Shown here piece after piece: positions 26,976 through 36,716 of a DNA stretch of 64,000 bases; position 1 is the stretch's first letter, and every line of letters starts with the position of its first letter. This DNA comes from an uncultured Alphaproteobacteria bacterium. Lineage in GTDB: Bacteria > Pseudomonadota > Alphaproteobacteria > Puniceispirillales > UBA1172. The stretch spans positions 1,515,501-1,579,500 of the forward strand of contig OY288107.1 of assembly GCA_958431225.1 (NCBI GenBank), written 5' to 3'. Position numbers and translations under genes: made by a program. The notes beneath the pieces are model-generated. The model was not told where the DNA came from, searched no databases, and saw only the letters and a program-made list of their open reading frames with translations.

Positions 26976-27685
26976 ACCGCAACCGCAACGAATTCCCCCG
27001 CCGCGCTATCATAGGCGTAGAGTTGCCCGGTGGCGATATCGTGCCATAATGCGTGTAGGCTTAATCGCCCTGCTTTTACTGCTTCGGCGACAAATGGATA
27101 ACCTAGTAGGTTGTTTAGGGAGTGGAGGATGCTGCTTTTTTCTAGGGCGTGGATGCGGGTGGTGTCGTCGCCTGATTTTAGCGCGTTTTCATAGGCGGGT
27201 TTGATGATTTGTAGCCATTTATGCAGAAAGGATGCTTCGTCAATCCCCCCCGAATCGCCCCCCGAATCGCCCCCCGCATTATTGCCGGAATGGATGGCGT
27301 AGGCGGCTTTGATGCCGCCGCAACCGCTATGTCCTATGATGATGATTTGGGCTACCCGCAGATGTGCTATGGCGTATTCTATTGCCGCCGCCGTGCCGTG
27401 ATACGCGCCGTTTTCCTGGAACGGTGGCACTAGATTGGCGATGTTGCGGTGGCTGAAAAAATCCCCGGGCTTGCCGCCTAAGAGCGATACGGCATTGACA
27501 CGGCTATCACAGCACGAAATGACGATGGCTTGGGGTTGTTGCCCGAAATCTGCTAGGTGCTGATAGTCGGCTTTGGCATCCTGAAACGCGCCTTGATACC
27601 ATGCGCCATAGCGTTGGGCTAGGGCGTCGGGTAGCGGGCGGATGGCTTGGGTTAGAAGCGGGTGCGTGGTTTTTTTGTTGTTCAT
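26972..27685 (-). CDS. Beta-class carbonic anhydrase
   Basis: A 237-residue beta-carbonic anhydrase interconverting CO2 and bicarbonate. The zinc ligands are visible in CCDSR (Cys and Asp) and GHSGCGG (His and Cys), with SHRNIANLVPP in between. An insertion of Gly/Asp/Ser repeats (GGDSGGDSGG) after AIHSGNN comes from three copies of a C-rich unit at 27246-27280 on the plus strand and is probably a surface loop. GAGG lies five bases before the ATG at 27685. It is convergent with the TRAP permease and divergent from the dehydratase at 27771. Confidence 0.93.
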   Translation of the reverse strand: MNNKKTTHPLLTQAIRPLPDALAQRYGAWYQGAFQDAKADYQHLADFGQQPQAIVISCCDSRVNAVSLLGGKPGDFFSHRNIANLVPPFQENGAYHGTAAAIEYAIAHLRVAQIIIIGHSGCGGIKAAYAIHSGNNAGGDSGGDSGGIDEASFLHKWLQIIKPAYENALKSGDDTTRIHALEKSSILHSLNNLLGYPFVAEAVKAGRLSLHALWHDIATGQLYAYDSAAGEFVAVAV

Positions 27686-27770
27686 CATGTCCTCAATAGC
27701 ATATTGATTTTCTGATGCTATAATGCCCCCTCAGAAACAGAATTTCAAGCACAGCGATGAGGAAATTTCC

Positions 27771-28775
27771 ATGCCCGAACATATAACGGCAAAAATGATT
27801 GATGACGCAAGGCAGGCGTTAAGGGGCGCGGTGATTTATACCCCCATCCTGCCTCTGGTCAGCAGTAAAATCGCGCCGTTCCTGCCGCCTAAAGCGGAAC
27901 TTTATTTGAAGCTAGAATTCTTCCAACATGTCGGCAGTTTTAAGGCGCGGGGGGCGTATTTAGGGGTGCGGGGGCTAGATGAAGATGCGGCACGGCGAGG
28001 GGTGGTGACGTTTAGCGGCGGCAATCATGGACTCGCTGTAGCTTGGGCAGGCGCGGCGCGGGGGGTGCCGGTCAAGGTGGTGATGGCGAAGGCGACCGAC
28101 CCTTTGCGGATTGATGCGGTGCGGGCGTTGGGGGCGGAGGTGGTGCTTGAAGCCGATATACGAGCCTGCTTTGCCGCGGTGGAACGCATCCGCGCCGATG
28201 AGGGTAGGCATTTTCTGCATCCGTTTAATGACGAGGTTATGGTTTTGGGCGCGGCGGTTTGCGGGGCGGAGATGCTGGAACAAATGCCCGAACTTGATGC
28301 GATGGTGGTGCCGATTGGCGGCGGCGGGTTGATTGCCGGGGTGGCTTCCGCAGTGAAACTAGCCAACCCGAATATAGATGTCATCGGCGTTGAACCCACG
28401 GGCGGGGCGAATATGACGCGCGCGCTTGATGCCGGGGGTGCGATTACTATGGATAGGATTGACACGATTGCCGATAGTCTGGGCGCGCCGGCAACCCTTG
28501 ATTATACCTTCAACATTGTGCGCGCATTGGTGGATGAGGTCATCACCATTAGCGATGCGGAATTGGCGGCGATGATGTTGCGGATGCGCGATAATCTGGG
28601 GCTGATGGTGGAACCGGCCTGTGCGGCGGCGTTAGGGGCAACATTGGGGGGTGCGACATTAGGGGGGACGCGTTTTGCTGGGAAGCGGGTTGGTGTGTTG
28701 GCTTGCGGGTCAAATATCAGCCCCGAACGTTGGCACGAAAATACTAAATTAGCTGGTCGCGCCAATAAGGATTAG
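27771..28775 (+). CDS. Threonine/serine dehydratase-family PLP enzyme
   Basis: A 334-residue fold-type II PLP enzyme. The cofactor Lys58 is in GSFKARGA, the substrate loop is FSGGNHGLAVAW, and the phosphate-binding loop is PIGGGGLIAG. The length fits catabolic Thr/Ser dehydratase or serine racemase; no ACT domain is present, so it is not the biosynthetic IlvA. The ATG at 27771 follows GAGGAAAT. Its 3' end overlaps the convergent PHP gene by 32 bp. Possible products are 2-oxobutyrate or pyruvate plus ammonia; hydroxyaspartate or similar substrates remain possible. Confidence 0.87.
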   Translation: MPEHITAKMIDDARQALRGAVIYTPILPLVSSKIAPFLPPKAELYLKLEFFQHVGSFKARGAYLGVRGLDEDAARRGVVTFSGGNHGLAVAWAGAARGVPVKVVMAKATDPLRIDAVRALGAEVVLEADIRACFAAVERIRADEGRHFLHPFNDEVMVLGAAVCGAEMLEQMPELDAMVVPIGGGGLIAGVASAVKLANPNIDVIGVEPTGGANMTRALDAGGAITMDRIDTIADSLGAPATLDYTFNIVRALVDEVITISDAELAAMMLRMRDNLGLMVEPACAAALGATLGGATLGGTRFAGKRVGVLACGSNISPERWHENTKLAGRANKD

Positions 28776-29664
28776 ACCACGCCATCCCGCCCTTACCATC
28801 CATCACCGAGATGCGGAAATAGGGCGAGGGCAAGGCGTTCAAATCAAATTCCGCATGCGTGATATTGTCTCCATGCACGGAAAGCGCTAGATAGCCCGCC
28901 CCGGCAACGGCGATATGCTGTGCTGGGCTGGTGGCGATTTGGAGCTGATTAGATTCCAAATTGAGCGCGTGAATTTCTGCGCCGGTTGAAGCATAATGCC
29001 GTCCAGATTTTAGTGCTTCAGTAATGGCGGATGCGGTCAGGTTCGGTGCGCCTACCATCACCCAACCCCCTGCATAATCGGGGTGGAAAAAATGGCTATC
29101 ATCGGTGGCGGTTAAGGTAATGCGCTTGCCTTCATGCAACAAAATATCGGCAGTGCCTATGCCGCCGCCACGCCCGCTGGTGATGGTGCAGGAAAAATTG
29201 AATATCTCAACGGCATGGGCAGCGGATGCTAGCATGGCTTCATCGGAGGTCAGGGCGTGCCATTCGGGGTGGGCGATGGAAACATACGCCCCCGCCTCAA
29301 CCGCGCGCGCAATCATTTGGCGGATGTCTTCATCTTGGCGGGCAACGGCAAAATCTAGGGGCAGGTTGTTGGCGACGATGTGCCATAACCCATCTTGGTC
29401 ATAGCGTTTGCCGAGGCAGTGCAGTTCGGCGGAGGGGATGGTGATGAAATCCGTGCGGTTTTGCGCGCTGGCGTCGCTCACGCATTGGGCGGCGAAATTG
29501 GTATCGTGCCAGAGATGGTCGGAAATGGCGATAAAATCATAGCCAAGCTTTTGATAAAATTCAGCAACCTCAGCAATAGATTTGCGCCCATCCGAGCGCG
29601 TGGAATGTCCGTGCAGATTGCCTCGGTAAAGGCGGGTGTCTTGGTCAAAAGGCGGTAGGCGCAT
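28744..29664 (-). CDS. PHP-domain phosphoesterase
   Basis: A 306-residue protein with a PHP metal-phosphoesterase domain. The first metal motif NLHGHSTRSDG is at residues 16-26, DFIAISDH follows, and later ligands are in AHPEWH and TDDSHFF. A C-terminal beta-rich extension (GYLALSVHGDN and after) follows the domain. PHP proteins hydrolyse phosphomonoesters, nucleotides or act in polymerases; here the substrate is unknown. It is divergent from the acyl-CoA ligase gene with a 58-bp gap. Confidence 0.8.
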   Translation of the reverse strand: MRLPPFDQDTRLYRGNLHGHSTRSDGRKSIAEVAEFYQKLGYDFIAISDHLWHDTNFAAQCVSDASAQNRTDFITIPSAELHCLGKRYDQDGLWHIVANNLPLDFAVARQDEDIRQMIARAVEAGAYVSIAHPEWHALTSDEAMLASAAHAVEIFNFSCTITSGRGGGIGTADILLHEGKRITLTATDDSHFFHPDYAGGWVMVGAPNLTASAITEALKSGRHYASTGAEIHALNLESNQLQIATSPAQHIAVAGAGYLALSVHGDNITHAEFDLNALPSPYFRISVMDGKGGMAWSNPYWRDQLI

Positions 29665-29722
29665 TGGCTTGGTCTCGGCTTTGTTGTAAGGTAGCAGGGT
29701 AGCATAATGTTTGGAAAAAGAT

Positions 29723-31447
29723 ATGGCAAAAAGTGATACATTAAGCGCGCAATTTTTTGCGGCGGCAGAACGCCATCCGCGCCGTGCGTTTTTGCGCGAA
29801 AAGCGGGGCGGGGTCTGGCAGGGCTTGACCTATGGCGCGGCGCGGGAGGCGGTGTTGCGGGGGGCGCATTTCCTCGCCGCCCAAGGCGTTGAAAAAGGCG
29901 ACCGCGTATTTATTTCCGCCCCGAACAGCACCGCTTGGGCGATTGCGGATTTGGCGATTATGACGCTGGGGGCGTTGGTTGTGCCGTCTTATACCACTAG
30001 CACTTTTGATGAGCATTGCCATGTTTTGAAAGATTCGGGGGCGGTGCTGGCACTCACCTCATCCGGGAATCTAGCGGAGGTGGTGGCACAGGCGGCGGAG
30101 GCGGTGCCGACCTGTCGGGGCTTGGTGTTATTTGATGATGCTGTGCTAGATGTGCAGTTGCAACGGCTGAAACCGCTTTATTGGCAGGCAGGGTTAGATG
30201 CGGCAGAGGCTACCGAACCCAATATCAACATAGCATCAACCGATTTAGCCTGCCTCATTTATACGTCAGGGACGGGCGGTGCGCCTAAAGGGGTGATGCT
30301 GACGCACCATGCGATTCGCACCAATGTTGAAAGTGTCGGGGCCATGTTGGGTGCGTCCATTACCGCCCGCCCGCAGAGGTTTCTGTCGCTCTTGCCCCTC
30401 GCCCATGCTTATGAACATACAGGCGGGCTACATTTGCCGATTTTTCTGGGGGCGGAGATTTGGTATTGCGAAGGCGTGGAAAGCATCGCCAGCAATTTAC
30501 TAGAAGCCAAACCAACGCTGATGATTGCCGTGCCGCGCCTTTATGAAGTCCTGCACGAACGCATTGAACGCGGCATTAACGCCAAGGGCGGTATCAGTGC
30601 AAGATTTTTTCGCCAAGCGGTAAGGTTGGGGATGCAACGGCTTGATGGTGTGGGGTTATCATGGCGGGAATGGCTATGGGATAGGGTGTTGGAAATTTTA
30701 GTGCGGCGGAAACTGCGGCGGCGGTTAGGCGGGCGTCTTAGCTATTTCTGTTCGGGGGGTGCGCCGCTTAATCCTGATATTGGGCGATTCTTTTTGAGTT
30801 TAGGCGTGGGGATTCTGCAAGGCTATGGACAGACCGAAGCGGCACCGGTGATTTCCCTAAACCCGCCCGATGCGATTCGCATCGCTAGTGTCGGGCATAT
30901 TTTGCCGGGGCTACAAGCAAAAATTGCCGATGATGGCGAGGTTTTAGTGCGCGGGGATTCGGTCATGGCGGGGTATTGGAATAATCCGCTTGCCACAGCA
31001 GAGGTGCTGAAAGGCGGGTGGCTACATACTGGCGATATCGGGGCGTTGGATGGTGCAGGGTATCTCAGCATCACCGGACGCAAGAAAGAAATCATCATCA
31101 ATTCAGGGGGCGATAACATTGCCCCCGCCCGCATTGAAGCCATGTTGAGCGCACACACCGACATAGCACAAGTGATATTGGTAGGCGATAAGCGTCCATT
31201 TCTAGGGGCGGTGGTGGTGGTGGCGGATGATTTACGCACGGCAAGCAAAACCGCACAAGGCGCGCGCATCAAAGCCGTGCTAAATGCCGTCAATGCCGCA
31301 TTATCCACGCCCGAAAAAATCCGCCGTTTTGTTGTGGCAGACGCGCCGTTCAGTGTCGAAAATGGCGAGATGACCCCAACGTTAAAATTGCGCCGTCATA
31401 TCATCGCCGCACATTATGCGGAGGCCATTGATGCGCTTTACAAGTGA
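29723..31447 (+). CDS. AMP-forming long-chain acyl-CoA synthetase-like protein
   Basis: A 574-residue adenylating enzyme. The ATP motif YTSGTGGAPKGVMLTH, the LPLAHAYEHTGG segment, YGQTEAAPV, WLHTGDIG, and the hinge and catalytic Lys region (GRKKEIIINSGGDNIAP) are all present. It activates a carboxylic acid, probably a long-chain fatty acid, to its CoA thioester. The ATG at 29723 follows GGAAAAAG; the TTG four codons upstream is less likely. It converges with the GST gene 14 bp apart. Confidence 0.9.
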   Translation: MAKSDTLSAQFFAAAERHPRRAFLREKRGGVWQGLTYGAAREAVLRGAHFLAAQGVEKGDRVFISAPNSTAWAIADLAIMTLGALVVPSYTTSTFDEHCHVLKDSGAVLALTSSGNLAEVVAQAAEAVPTCRGLVLFDDAVLDVQLQRLKPLYWQAGLDAAEATEPNINIASTDLACLIYTSGTGGAPKGVMLTHHAIRTNVESVGAMLGASITARPQRFLSLLPLAHAYEHTGGLHLPIFLGAEIWYCEGVESIASNLLEAKPTLMIAVPRLYEVLHERIERGINAKGGISARFFRQAVRLGMQRLDGVGLSWREWLWDRVLEILVRRKLRRRLGGRLSYFCSGGAPLNPDIGRFFLSLGVGILQGYGQTEAAPVISLNPPDAIRIASVGHILPGLQAKIADDGEVLVRGDSVMAGYWNNPLATAEVLKGGWLHTGDIGALDGAGYLSITGRKKEIIINSGGDNIAPARIEAMLSAHTDIAQVILVGDKRPFLGAVVVVADDLRTASKTAQGARIKAVLNAVNAALSTPEKIRRFVVADAPFSVENGEMTPTLKLRRHIIAAHYAEAIDALYK

Positions 31448-31460
31448 GGGGGGGTAACCT

Positions 31461-32090
31461 TTATCCGCGCAAATCTTCCCCCGCTGCCATGCCTTTCTGC
31501 ACGGCGGGACGTGCCTGCATTGCTTCACGCCAGCGTTTCACATGAGGATAAGTTTCAATATCCACTTTCTGGCGTTCATAGGTGCGCGTCCATGGGAAGA
31601 TTGCCATATCGGCGATGCTGTATTCATCGGCAACCCAATCGCGCGCGGCTAGGCGGCGGTCTAGCACGCCGTAGAGCCGATTGGCTTCGGTGCTATAACG
31701 TTCCATGCCGTAGGGGATGCGTTCCGGGGCGAATTCATTGAAATGATGCGCTTGTCCTAACATCGGACCAAAGCCCCCCATCTGCCACATCAACCATTCT
31801 AGTGCGATTAGGCGTCCGCGTGGGGTTTTTGGCATAAATTGTCCGGTTTTTTCCGCTAGATAAATCAGAATTGCGCCGGATTCAAAAACGCTCTGGGGCT
31901 TGCCATCGGTGCTATCAAAATCAATAATCGCTGGCATCCTGTTATTCGGGCTGAAGGCGAGGAATTGCGGGTCAAATTGGTCGCCCTTGCCGATATTGAT
32001 AGGCTTGATGGTGTATTCCAAGCCCATTTCTTCCAAAGCAATAGAGATCTTATGCCCATTCGGGGTGGGCCAAAAATAAAGTTCAATCAT
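31461..32090 (-). CDS. Glutathione S-transferase (YghU/YfcG-like, Nu class)
   Basis: A 209-residue GST with an N-terminal thioredoxin-like domain (IELYFWPTPNGHKISIALEE) and an all-helical C-terminal domain (ADMAIFPWTRTYE). The TPNGHK sequence is typical of bacterial Nu-class enzymes acting as disulfide reductases on glutathione adducts. The start at 32090 fits family alignment; an in-frame ATG at 32099 is possible, and neither has a strong ribosome-binding site. It is divergent from xsc with a 166-bp gap. Confidence 0.88.
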   Translation of the reverse strand: MIELYFWPTPNGHKISIALEEMGLEYTIKPINIGKGDQFDPQFLAFSPNNRMPAIIDFDSTDGKPQSVFESGAILIYLAEKTGQFMPKTPRGRLIALEWLMWQMGGFGPMLGQAHHFNEFAPERIPYGMERYSTEANRLYGVLDRRLAARDWVADEYSIADMAIFPWTRTYERQKVDIETYPHVKRWREAMQARPAVQKGMAAGEDLRG

Positions 32091-32256
32091 AAAAAACATA
32101 TCCAATCAAAGAGTGAAACAAGAGATTTAGATATAGGCGTAGATGAGCCAATCATCAACCCCCCCCGCCTCTTGATAATTTGCTTGCGATTTGGGTCAAT
32201 CTAGCATAGATGAATTCTAGTGTCCTTATTTGATAGCCACCATGGGAGAATCCGCG

Positions 32257-34035
32257 ATGAAAATGACCACCGAAGAAGCCTTTGTCAAAACCTTACAAAT
32301 GCACGGCATTGAACATGCTTTTGGCATTATTGGTTCTGCCTTTATGCCGATTTCTGACTTGTTCCCCAAGGCGGGGATTAGGTTTTGGGATGTTGCGCAT
32401 GAAAATAATGGGGGCATTATGGCGGATGGCTATACGCGTGCTACCGGCAAAATGTCTATGTGTATTGCCCAGAACGGACCCGGCATCACCAATTTTGTCA
32501 CCGCCATTAAAACAGCGTATTGGAATCACACGCCATTATTGTTGGTGACGCCCCAAGCCGCCAATAAAACCATCGGGCAAGGGGGGTTTCAAGAGGTGGA
32601 GCAGATGGCGCTTTTCAAGGATATGGTCGGCTATCAAGAAGAAGTCCGCGACCCATCGCGCATTGCCGAAGTGCTAAACCGCGTCATTGAACAAGCGCAC
32701 CGGTTGAGCGCACCCGCACAGATCAATCTGCCCCGCGATTATTGGACGCAAGTGATTGATATTGACCTGCCGCAAATGGTGCATATTGAACGTCCCGCCG
32801 GCGGTGCTGAGGCGGTTGCCGAAGCCGCGAAATTGTTATCGGATGCGCAATTTCCGGTGATTCTATCGGGGGCAGGGGTGGTGATTGGCGGGGCGATACC
32901 CGAGGTGATTGCGCTCGCTGAACGCCTAGACGCACCGGTGGCATCAGGCTATCAGCATAATGATAGTTTCCCGGGCAATCACGCGCTCGGTATGGGTCCG
33001 CTTGGCTATAATGGCAGTCGTGGGGCGATGGAAATGATTGCCAAGGCGGATGTCGTGTTGGCACTAGGCACACGGCTCAATCCGTTTTCTACTTTGCCGG
33101 GATATGGCATTGATTACTGGCCGAAATCGGCGAAAATTATCCAAGTTGATATCAACCCTGACCGCATCGGCTTGACGAAAAAAGTCGCGGTAGGAATCTG
33201 CGGCGATGCGAAACAAGTGGCACGGGCGATTTTGGAAAAACTAGCCCCCAATGCCGGCGATGCTGGGCGCGAAGACCGCAAAAACGCTATCCACCAAGCC
33301 AAATCAGCATGGCTACAAACGCTGTCCTCGCTAGACCATGAAGACGATGATGAAGGCACGAGTTGGAACGCTGATGCGCGGGCGGCAGAGCCTAAGCGGA
33401 TGTCGCCACGTATGGCATGGCGCGCCATCCAAGACGCGTTGCCGCGTGAGGCGATTATCTCATCGGATATTGGCAATAATTGCGCTATCGGCAATGCTTA
33501 TCCTAGCTTTGATGAGGGGCGGAAATATCTTGCCCCGGGGTTGTTTGGTCCGTGCGGTTATGGGTTTCCGGCGATTTTGGGCGCGAAAATTGGCTGTGAG
33601 AATGTGCCTGTTGTCGGCTTTGCTGGCGATGGGGCTTTTGGTATTTCTATGAACGAAATGACGGCTTGCGCCCGCGAAGATTGGCCAGCGATTACTATGG
33701 TGATTTTCCGCAATTATCAGTGGGGGGCGGAAAAGCGCAACACCACGCTTTGGTATGATAATAATTTTGTCGGCACCGAGTTAGACCCGCATTTGAGTTA
33801 TGCCGATATCGCCACGGCTTGCGGGCTTAAAGGCGTGAGCGTCAGCACCATGGAAGAAGTCACCAGCGCGCTCAAAACCGCCATTGACGCACAGATGAAA
33901 GCCAAAACCACCACATTTGTTGAGGTGATTTTGAACCAAGAACTAGGCGAGCCGTTCCGCCGTGATGCTATGAAAAAACCCGTCAAAGTGGCAGGGATTG
34001 ACCCCAAAGATATGCGCCCACAGAAACCAGCATAA
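32257..34035 (+). CDS. xsc: Sulfoacetaldehyde acetyltransferase
   Basis: A 592-residue ThDP enzyme that converts sulfoacetaldehyde and phosphate to acetyl phosphate and sulfite. The sequence closely follows what I know of marine alphaproteobacterial Xsc: MKMTTEEAFVKTLQMHGIEH, ADGYTRATGKMSM, QAANKTIGQGGFQEVEQMA and YNGSRGAMEMIAKADVV. The ThDP motif starts GDGAFG and ends at FRNYQWG. The ATG at 32257 follows GGGAGAA; an upstream in-frame start adds nine residues without family support. It implies growth on taurine or other C2 sulfonates. No pta or taurine oxidation genes are adjacent, and pyrC starts one base after its stop. Confidence 0.95.
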   Translation: MKMTTEEAFVKTLQMHGIEHAFGIIGSAFMPISDLFPKAGIRFWDVAHENNGGIMADGYTRATGKMSMCIAQNGPGITNFVTAIKTAYWNHTPLLLVTPQAANKTIGQGGFQEVEQMALFKDMVGYQEEVRDPSRIAEVLNRVIEQAHRLSAPAQINLPRDYWTQVIDIDLPQMVHIERPAGGAEAVAEAAKLLSDAQFPVILSGAGVVIGGAIPEVIALAERLDAPVASGYQHNDSFPGNHALGMGPLGYNGSRGAMEMIAKADVVLALGTRLNPFSTLPGYGIDYWPKSAKIIQVDINPDRIGLTKKVAVGICGDAKQVARAILEKLAPNAGDAGREDRKNAIHQAKSAWLQTLSSLDHEDDDEGTSWNADARAAEPKRMSPRMAWRAIQDALPREAIISSDIGNNCAIGNAYPSFDEGRKYLAPGLFGPCGYGFPAILGAKIGCENVPVVGFAGDGAFGISMNEMTACAREDWPAITMVIFRNYQWGAEKRNTTLWYDNNFVGTELDPHLSYADIATACGLKGVSVSTMEEVTSALKTAIDAQMKAKTTTFVEVILNQELGEPFRRDAMKKPVKVAGIDPKDMRPQKPA

Positions 34036-34036
34036 T

Positions 34037-35095
34037 ATGGCAGGGCAGTTAAGCATAATCCGCCCTGATGATTGGCATTTACACCTGCGCGATGGCGTCA
34101 TGTTAAAGGCAGTCGCCCCCGCTAGTGCCATGCATTTTGCACGGGCGATGATTATGCCGAACCTAGTGCCGCCGATTACCGATGTCGAATCTGCGCATCA
34201 ATATCGGGCGCGCATTTTGGAGGCGACCAAAGGGCATGATTTCAACCCCTATATGACACTATATCTAACCGAAGATATGTCCCCGGGCACCATCCGCGCC
34301 GCCGCCAAAGACGCGCACCTGTTGGCGGTGAAATTATACCCCGCCGGTGCCACCACCAATTCGGCATCAGGCGTGCGCGATATTGCGCGGGTGATGCCGA
34401 TTTTGGAATTGATGGCAGAACTAGGCTTGCCCCTAGCCATCCATGGCGAGGTCGTGGATGATGCGGTAGATATTTTTGACCGCGAGAAAGTATTTATTGA
34501 AACGCAGCTTGAACCTCTGCGCCGTGCCTTGCCAGATTTGCGTGTGGTGCTAGAACATATCACCACCAAAGACGCCGTGGATTATGTGGGGGCAAGCGAT
34601 AAAAATTTAGGCGCAACCATCACCGCGCATCATTTGCTCATCACCCGCAACCATATTCTAGCCGGGGGCATCCGCCCGCATTATTATTGCCTCCCCGTAG
34701 CCAAGCGCGAGACGCATCGGCAGGCTTTGGTGGCGGCGGCAACATCAGGCAACCCACGCTATTTTTTCGGCAGTGATAGCGCCCCCCATAGCGACACGGC
34801 AAAACTAGCCCCTTGCGGTTGCGCCGGAATTTTCACCGCACCTGTGGCAATGGCGTGCTTGGCGGAAATCTTTGACAGCGAAAATGCCCTAGACCGCCTT
34901 GAGGGATTCACTAGTATTCATGGTGCGGAATTTTACGGCTTGCCTTTGAACGAATCGCGCATTACCTTACGTCGTAATGACGCGCAAGCATCATTACCAT
35001 TACCGCTTGACATAGGGGGAGAACGGGTGGTAGCGTTTGATCCAACCCGCCCCTTATATTGGTCGGTGGAGCATGAGCATGGGCATGATGGATAA
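34037..35095 (+). CDS. pyrC: Dihydroorotase
   Basis: A 352-residue class II dihydroorotase of pyrimidine synthesis. Zinc ligands appear in DDWHLHLRDG; the carboxylated Lys segment is LLAVKLYPAG, further His are in LAIHGEV and LEHITT, and the catalytic Asp is in GSDSAPHS. The ATG at 34037 lies one base after xsc; the preceding in-frame ATG sits inside xsc. It overlaps pyrE by 17 bp, so pyrC-pyrE form an operon. Confidence 0.95.
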   Translation: MAGQLSIIRPDDWHLHLRDGVMLKAVAPASAMHFARAMIMPNLVPPITDVESAHQYRARILEATKGHDFNPYMTLYLTEDMSPGTIRAAAKDAHLLAVKLYPAGATTNSASGVRDIARVMPILELMAELGLPLAIHGEVVDDAVDIFDREKVFIETQLEPLRRALPDLRVVLEHITTKDAVDYVGASDKNLGATITAHHLLITRNHILAGGIRPHYYCLPVAKRETHRQALVAAATSGNPRYFFGSDSAPHSDTAKLAPCGCAGIFTAPVAMACLAEIFDSENALDRLEGFTSIHGAEFYGLPLNESRITLRRNDAQASLPLPLDIGGERVVAFDPTRPLYWSVEHEHGHDG

Positions 35096-35753
35096 AAATT
35101 CTATTGCTAAGAAAGCGGCGCAGACGCTGCTGAATATCAATGCCGTGCATTTAAGCCCTGATGAACCTTTTACGCTGACCTCTGGGAAAAAAAGCCCAGT
35201 CTATGTTGATTGCCGCAAGATTATTTCTTTTCCAAAGGAACGTTCAGAACTGATGGGGATGGCAGAATCTATGCTGTTATCTGCTGTGGGGGAAGATGCG
35301 TTTGATTCGGTGGCGGGGGGTGAAACGGCAGGGGTTCCTTTTGCCGCTTGGATGGCAGAAAGACTAGAATCACCAATGCAGTATATTCGCAAAGAAGCCA
35401 AAGGCTGTGGGCGCGGTGCGCGCATTGAAGGACATCTTGAAACAGGCGCACGGGTTTTGTTGGTAGAAGACTTGGCTACCGATGGCGGTAGTAAGATCAG
35501 TTTCATTGACGCTTTGCGTGAAGCAGATGCACAGGTGGAACATTGTTTTGTGGTTTTCTTTTACGATATCTTTCCTACCGCGCGACAAAAAATGGAAGAT
35601 GCAGGGGTAGAGTTGCACTATTTGACCACTTGGCGCTATGTGTTAGATGTTGCGGCTGAGGAAAAGCGTTTAACGAAAACCCAGATTGCCTCAGTTGAAT
35701 CATTTTTCGCCGACCCTGATGGCTGGAGAATGGAACTTAACGCAGTGCATTAA
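35079..35753 (+). CDS. pyrE: Orotate phosphoribosyltransferase
   Basis: A 224-residue enzyme converting orotate and PRPP to OMP. It has the substrate segment TLTSGKKSPVYVDCRK, SVAGGETAGVPFAAW, and the PRPP loop VLLVEDLATDGGSK. Four in-frame ATGs crowd the start; the one at 35079 has GGAG seven bases upstream and is preferred. The 3' end overlaps the convergent deacetylase gene by 17 bp. Confidence 0.93.
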   Translation: MGMMDKNSIAKKAAQTLLNINAVHLSPDEPFTLTSGKKSPVYVDCRKIISFPKERSELMGMAESMLLSAVGEDAFDSVAGGETAGVPFAAWMAERLESPMQYIRKEAKGCGRGARIEGHLETGARVLLVEDLATDGGSKISFIDALREADAQVEHCFVVFFYDIFPTARQKMEDAGVELHYLTTWRYVLDVAAEEKRLTKTQIASVESFFADPDGWRMELNAVH

Positions 35754-36657
35754 GATGCGCGGCGGCGGAATCGCGCAAAGCTTCTAAATCATACCCGCCC
35801 TCTAACAGCGACACAATGCGCCCCCCCGCACATTCATCCGCCAACCCACGAATCAGCGTGGTGATGGTGGCAAAATCTTCTGCCTCTAATTCCAACCCCG
35901 CCAATGGGTCGCGTTTATGCGCGTCAAATCCTGCCGAGATAATAATCAATTCAGGGCGCATTTCTGCCACCGCCGGCAATAGATAGTCGCGCCAGACTTC
36001 CGCCAAAACCCCGCCATCCGCCCCGGCATCAATCGGCGCGTTAAAGATATTGCCGACACCGGTTTCGTGTTTTGCCCCGGTGCCGGGGAACAGGGGCATT
36101 TGGTGGCTTGATGCGAAAATTGTCCGGGGGTCATCCCAGAACGCCGCTTGCGTGCCGTTGCCGTGATGCACATCAAAATCCACCACTGCCACGCGATTCA
36201 AACCATGCGCGCTGATGGCATATTTGGCGGCGATGGCGGCGTTAGAAAAAAAGCAAAACCCCATGGCTTTATCAGGTTCAGCGTGATGCCCCGGCGGACG
36301 TGCGGCAACAAAAACACGCTCCGCCTCGCCCGTCAGCACGAGCCGCGCGGCTTCCACCGCACCCCCCGCCGCCGTTAGTGCCGCTTCCAAAGAATCGGCA
36401 CACATCACCGTGTCGCCATCTAAATGCGCCAAGCCCTCATCAGGTGCCGCGGCAAAAATCGCATCAACATAAGCCGCATCATGCACAAGGCATAAAGTAT
36501 CATATTCGGCTCGGGGCGGTGCAATTTGCGGACAATCAGAAAACGTCGCATCAAGCAGGGCATTGATGGTCTCAATGCGCTCCGAACGTTCGGGATGCCC
36601 TGGCGGGACGCGATGCGCGGCAAAGCAATCATGGCGAAAAATTTTTAATGCAGTCAT
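35737..36657 (-). CDS. Histone deacetylase-family amidohydrolase
   Basis: A 306-residue zinc amidohydrolase of the HDAC/AcuC/acetylpolyamine amidohydrolase superfamily. It shows VPPGHPERSERI, the His pair in RPPGHHA, zinc ligands in DFDVHHGNGTQ, ISAGFDAHKRDPL and the GGYD end motif. Substrates in bacteria include acetylated polyamines and acetylated acetyl-CoA synthetase. The divergent aldehyde dehydrogenase and ureohydrolase genes suggest an amine-related role, which is inference. Confidence 0.9.
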   Translation of the reverse strand: MTALKIFRHDCFAAHRVPPGHPERSERIETINALLDATFSDCPQIAPPRAEYDTLCLVHDAAYVDAIFAAAPDEGLAHLDGDTVMCADSLEAALTAAGGAVEAARLVLTGEAERVFVAARPPGHHAEPDKAMGFCFFSNAAIAAKYAISAHGLNRVAVVDFDVHHGNGTQAAFWDDPRTIFASSHQMPLFPGTGAKHETGVGNIFNAPIDAGADGGVLAEVWRDYLLPAVAEMRPELIIISAGFDAHKRDPLAGLELEAEDFATITTLIRGLADECAGGRIVSLLEGGYDLEALRDSAAAHLNALR

Positions 36658-36716
36658 AAATCTTTCCTATTTCTATTTTTATGCTATCTTGATGCGAACA
36701 GGAAAATCAAGGGGCG

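Noticed and set aside
27246..27280. C-rich triple repeat as a regulatory element
   Set aside because: It is inside the carbonic anhydrase gene, in frame, and encodes a Gly/Asp/Ser loop.
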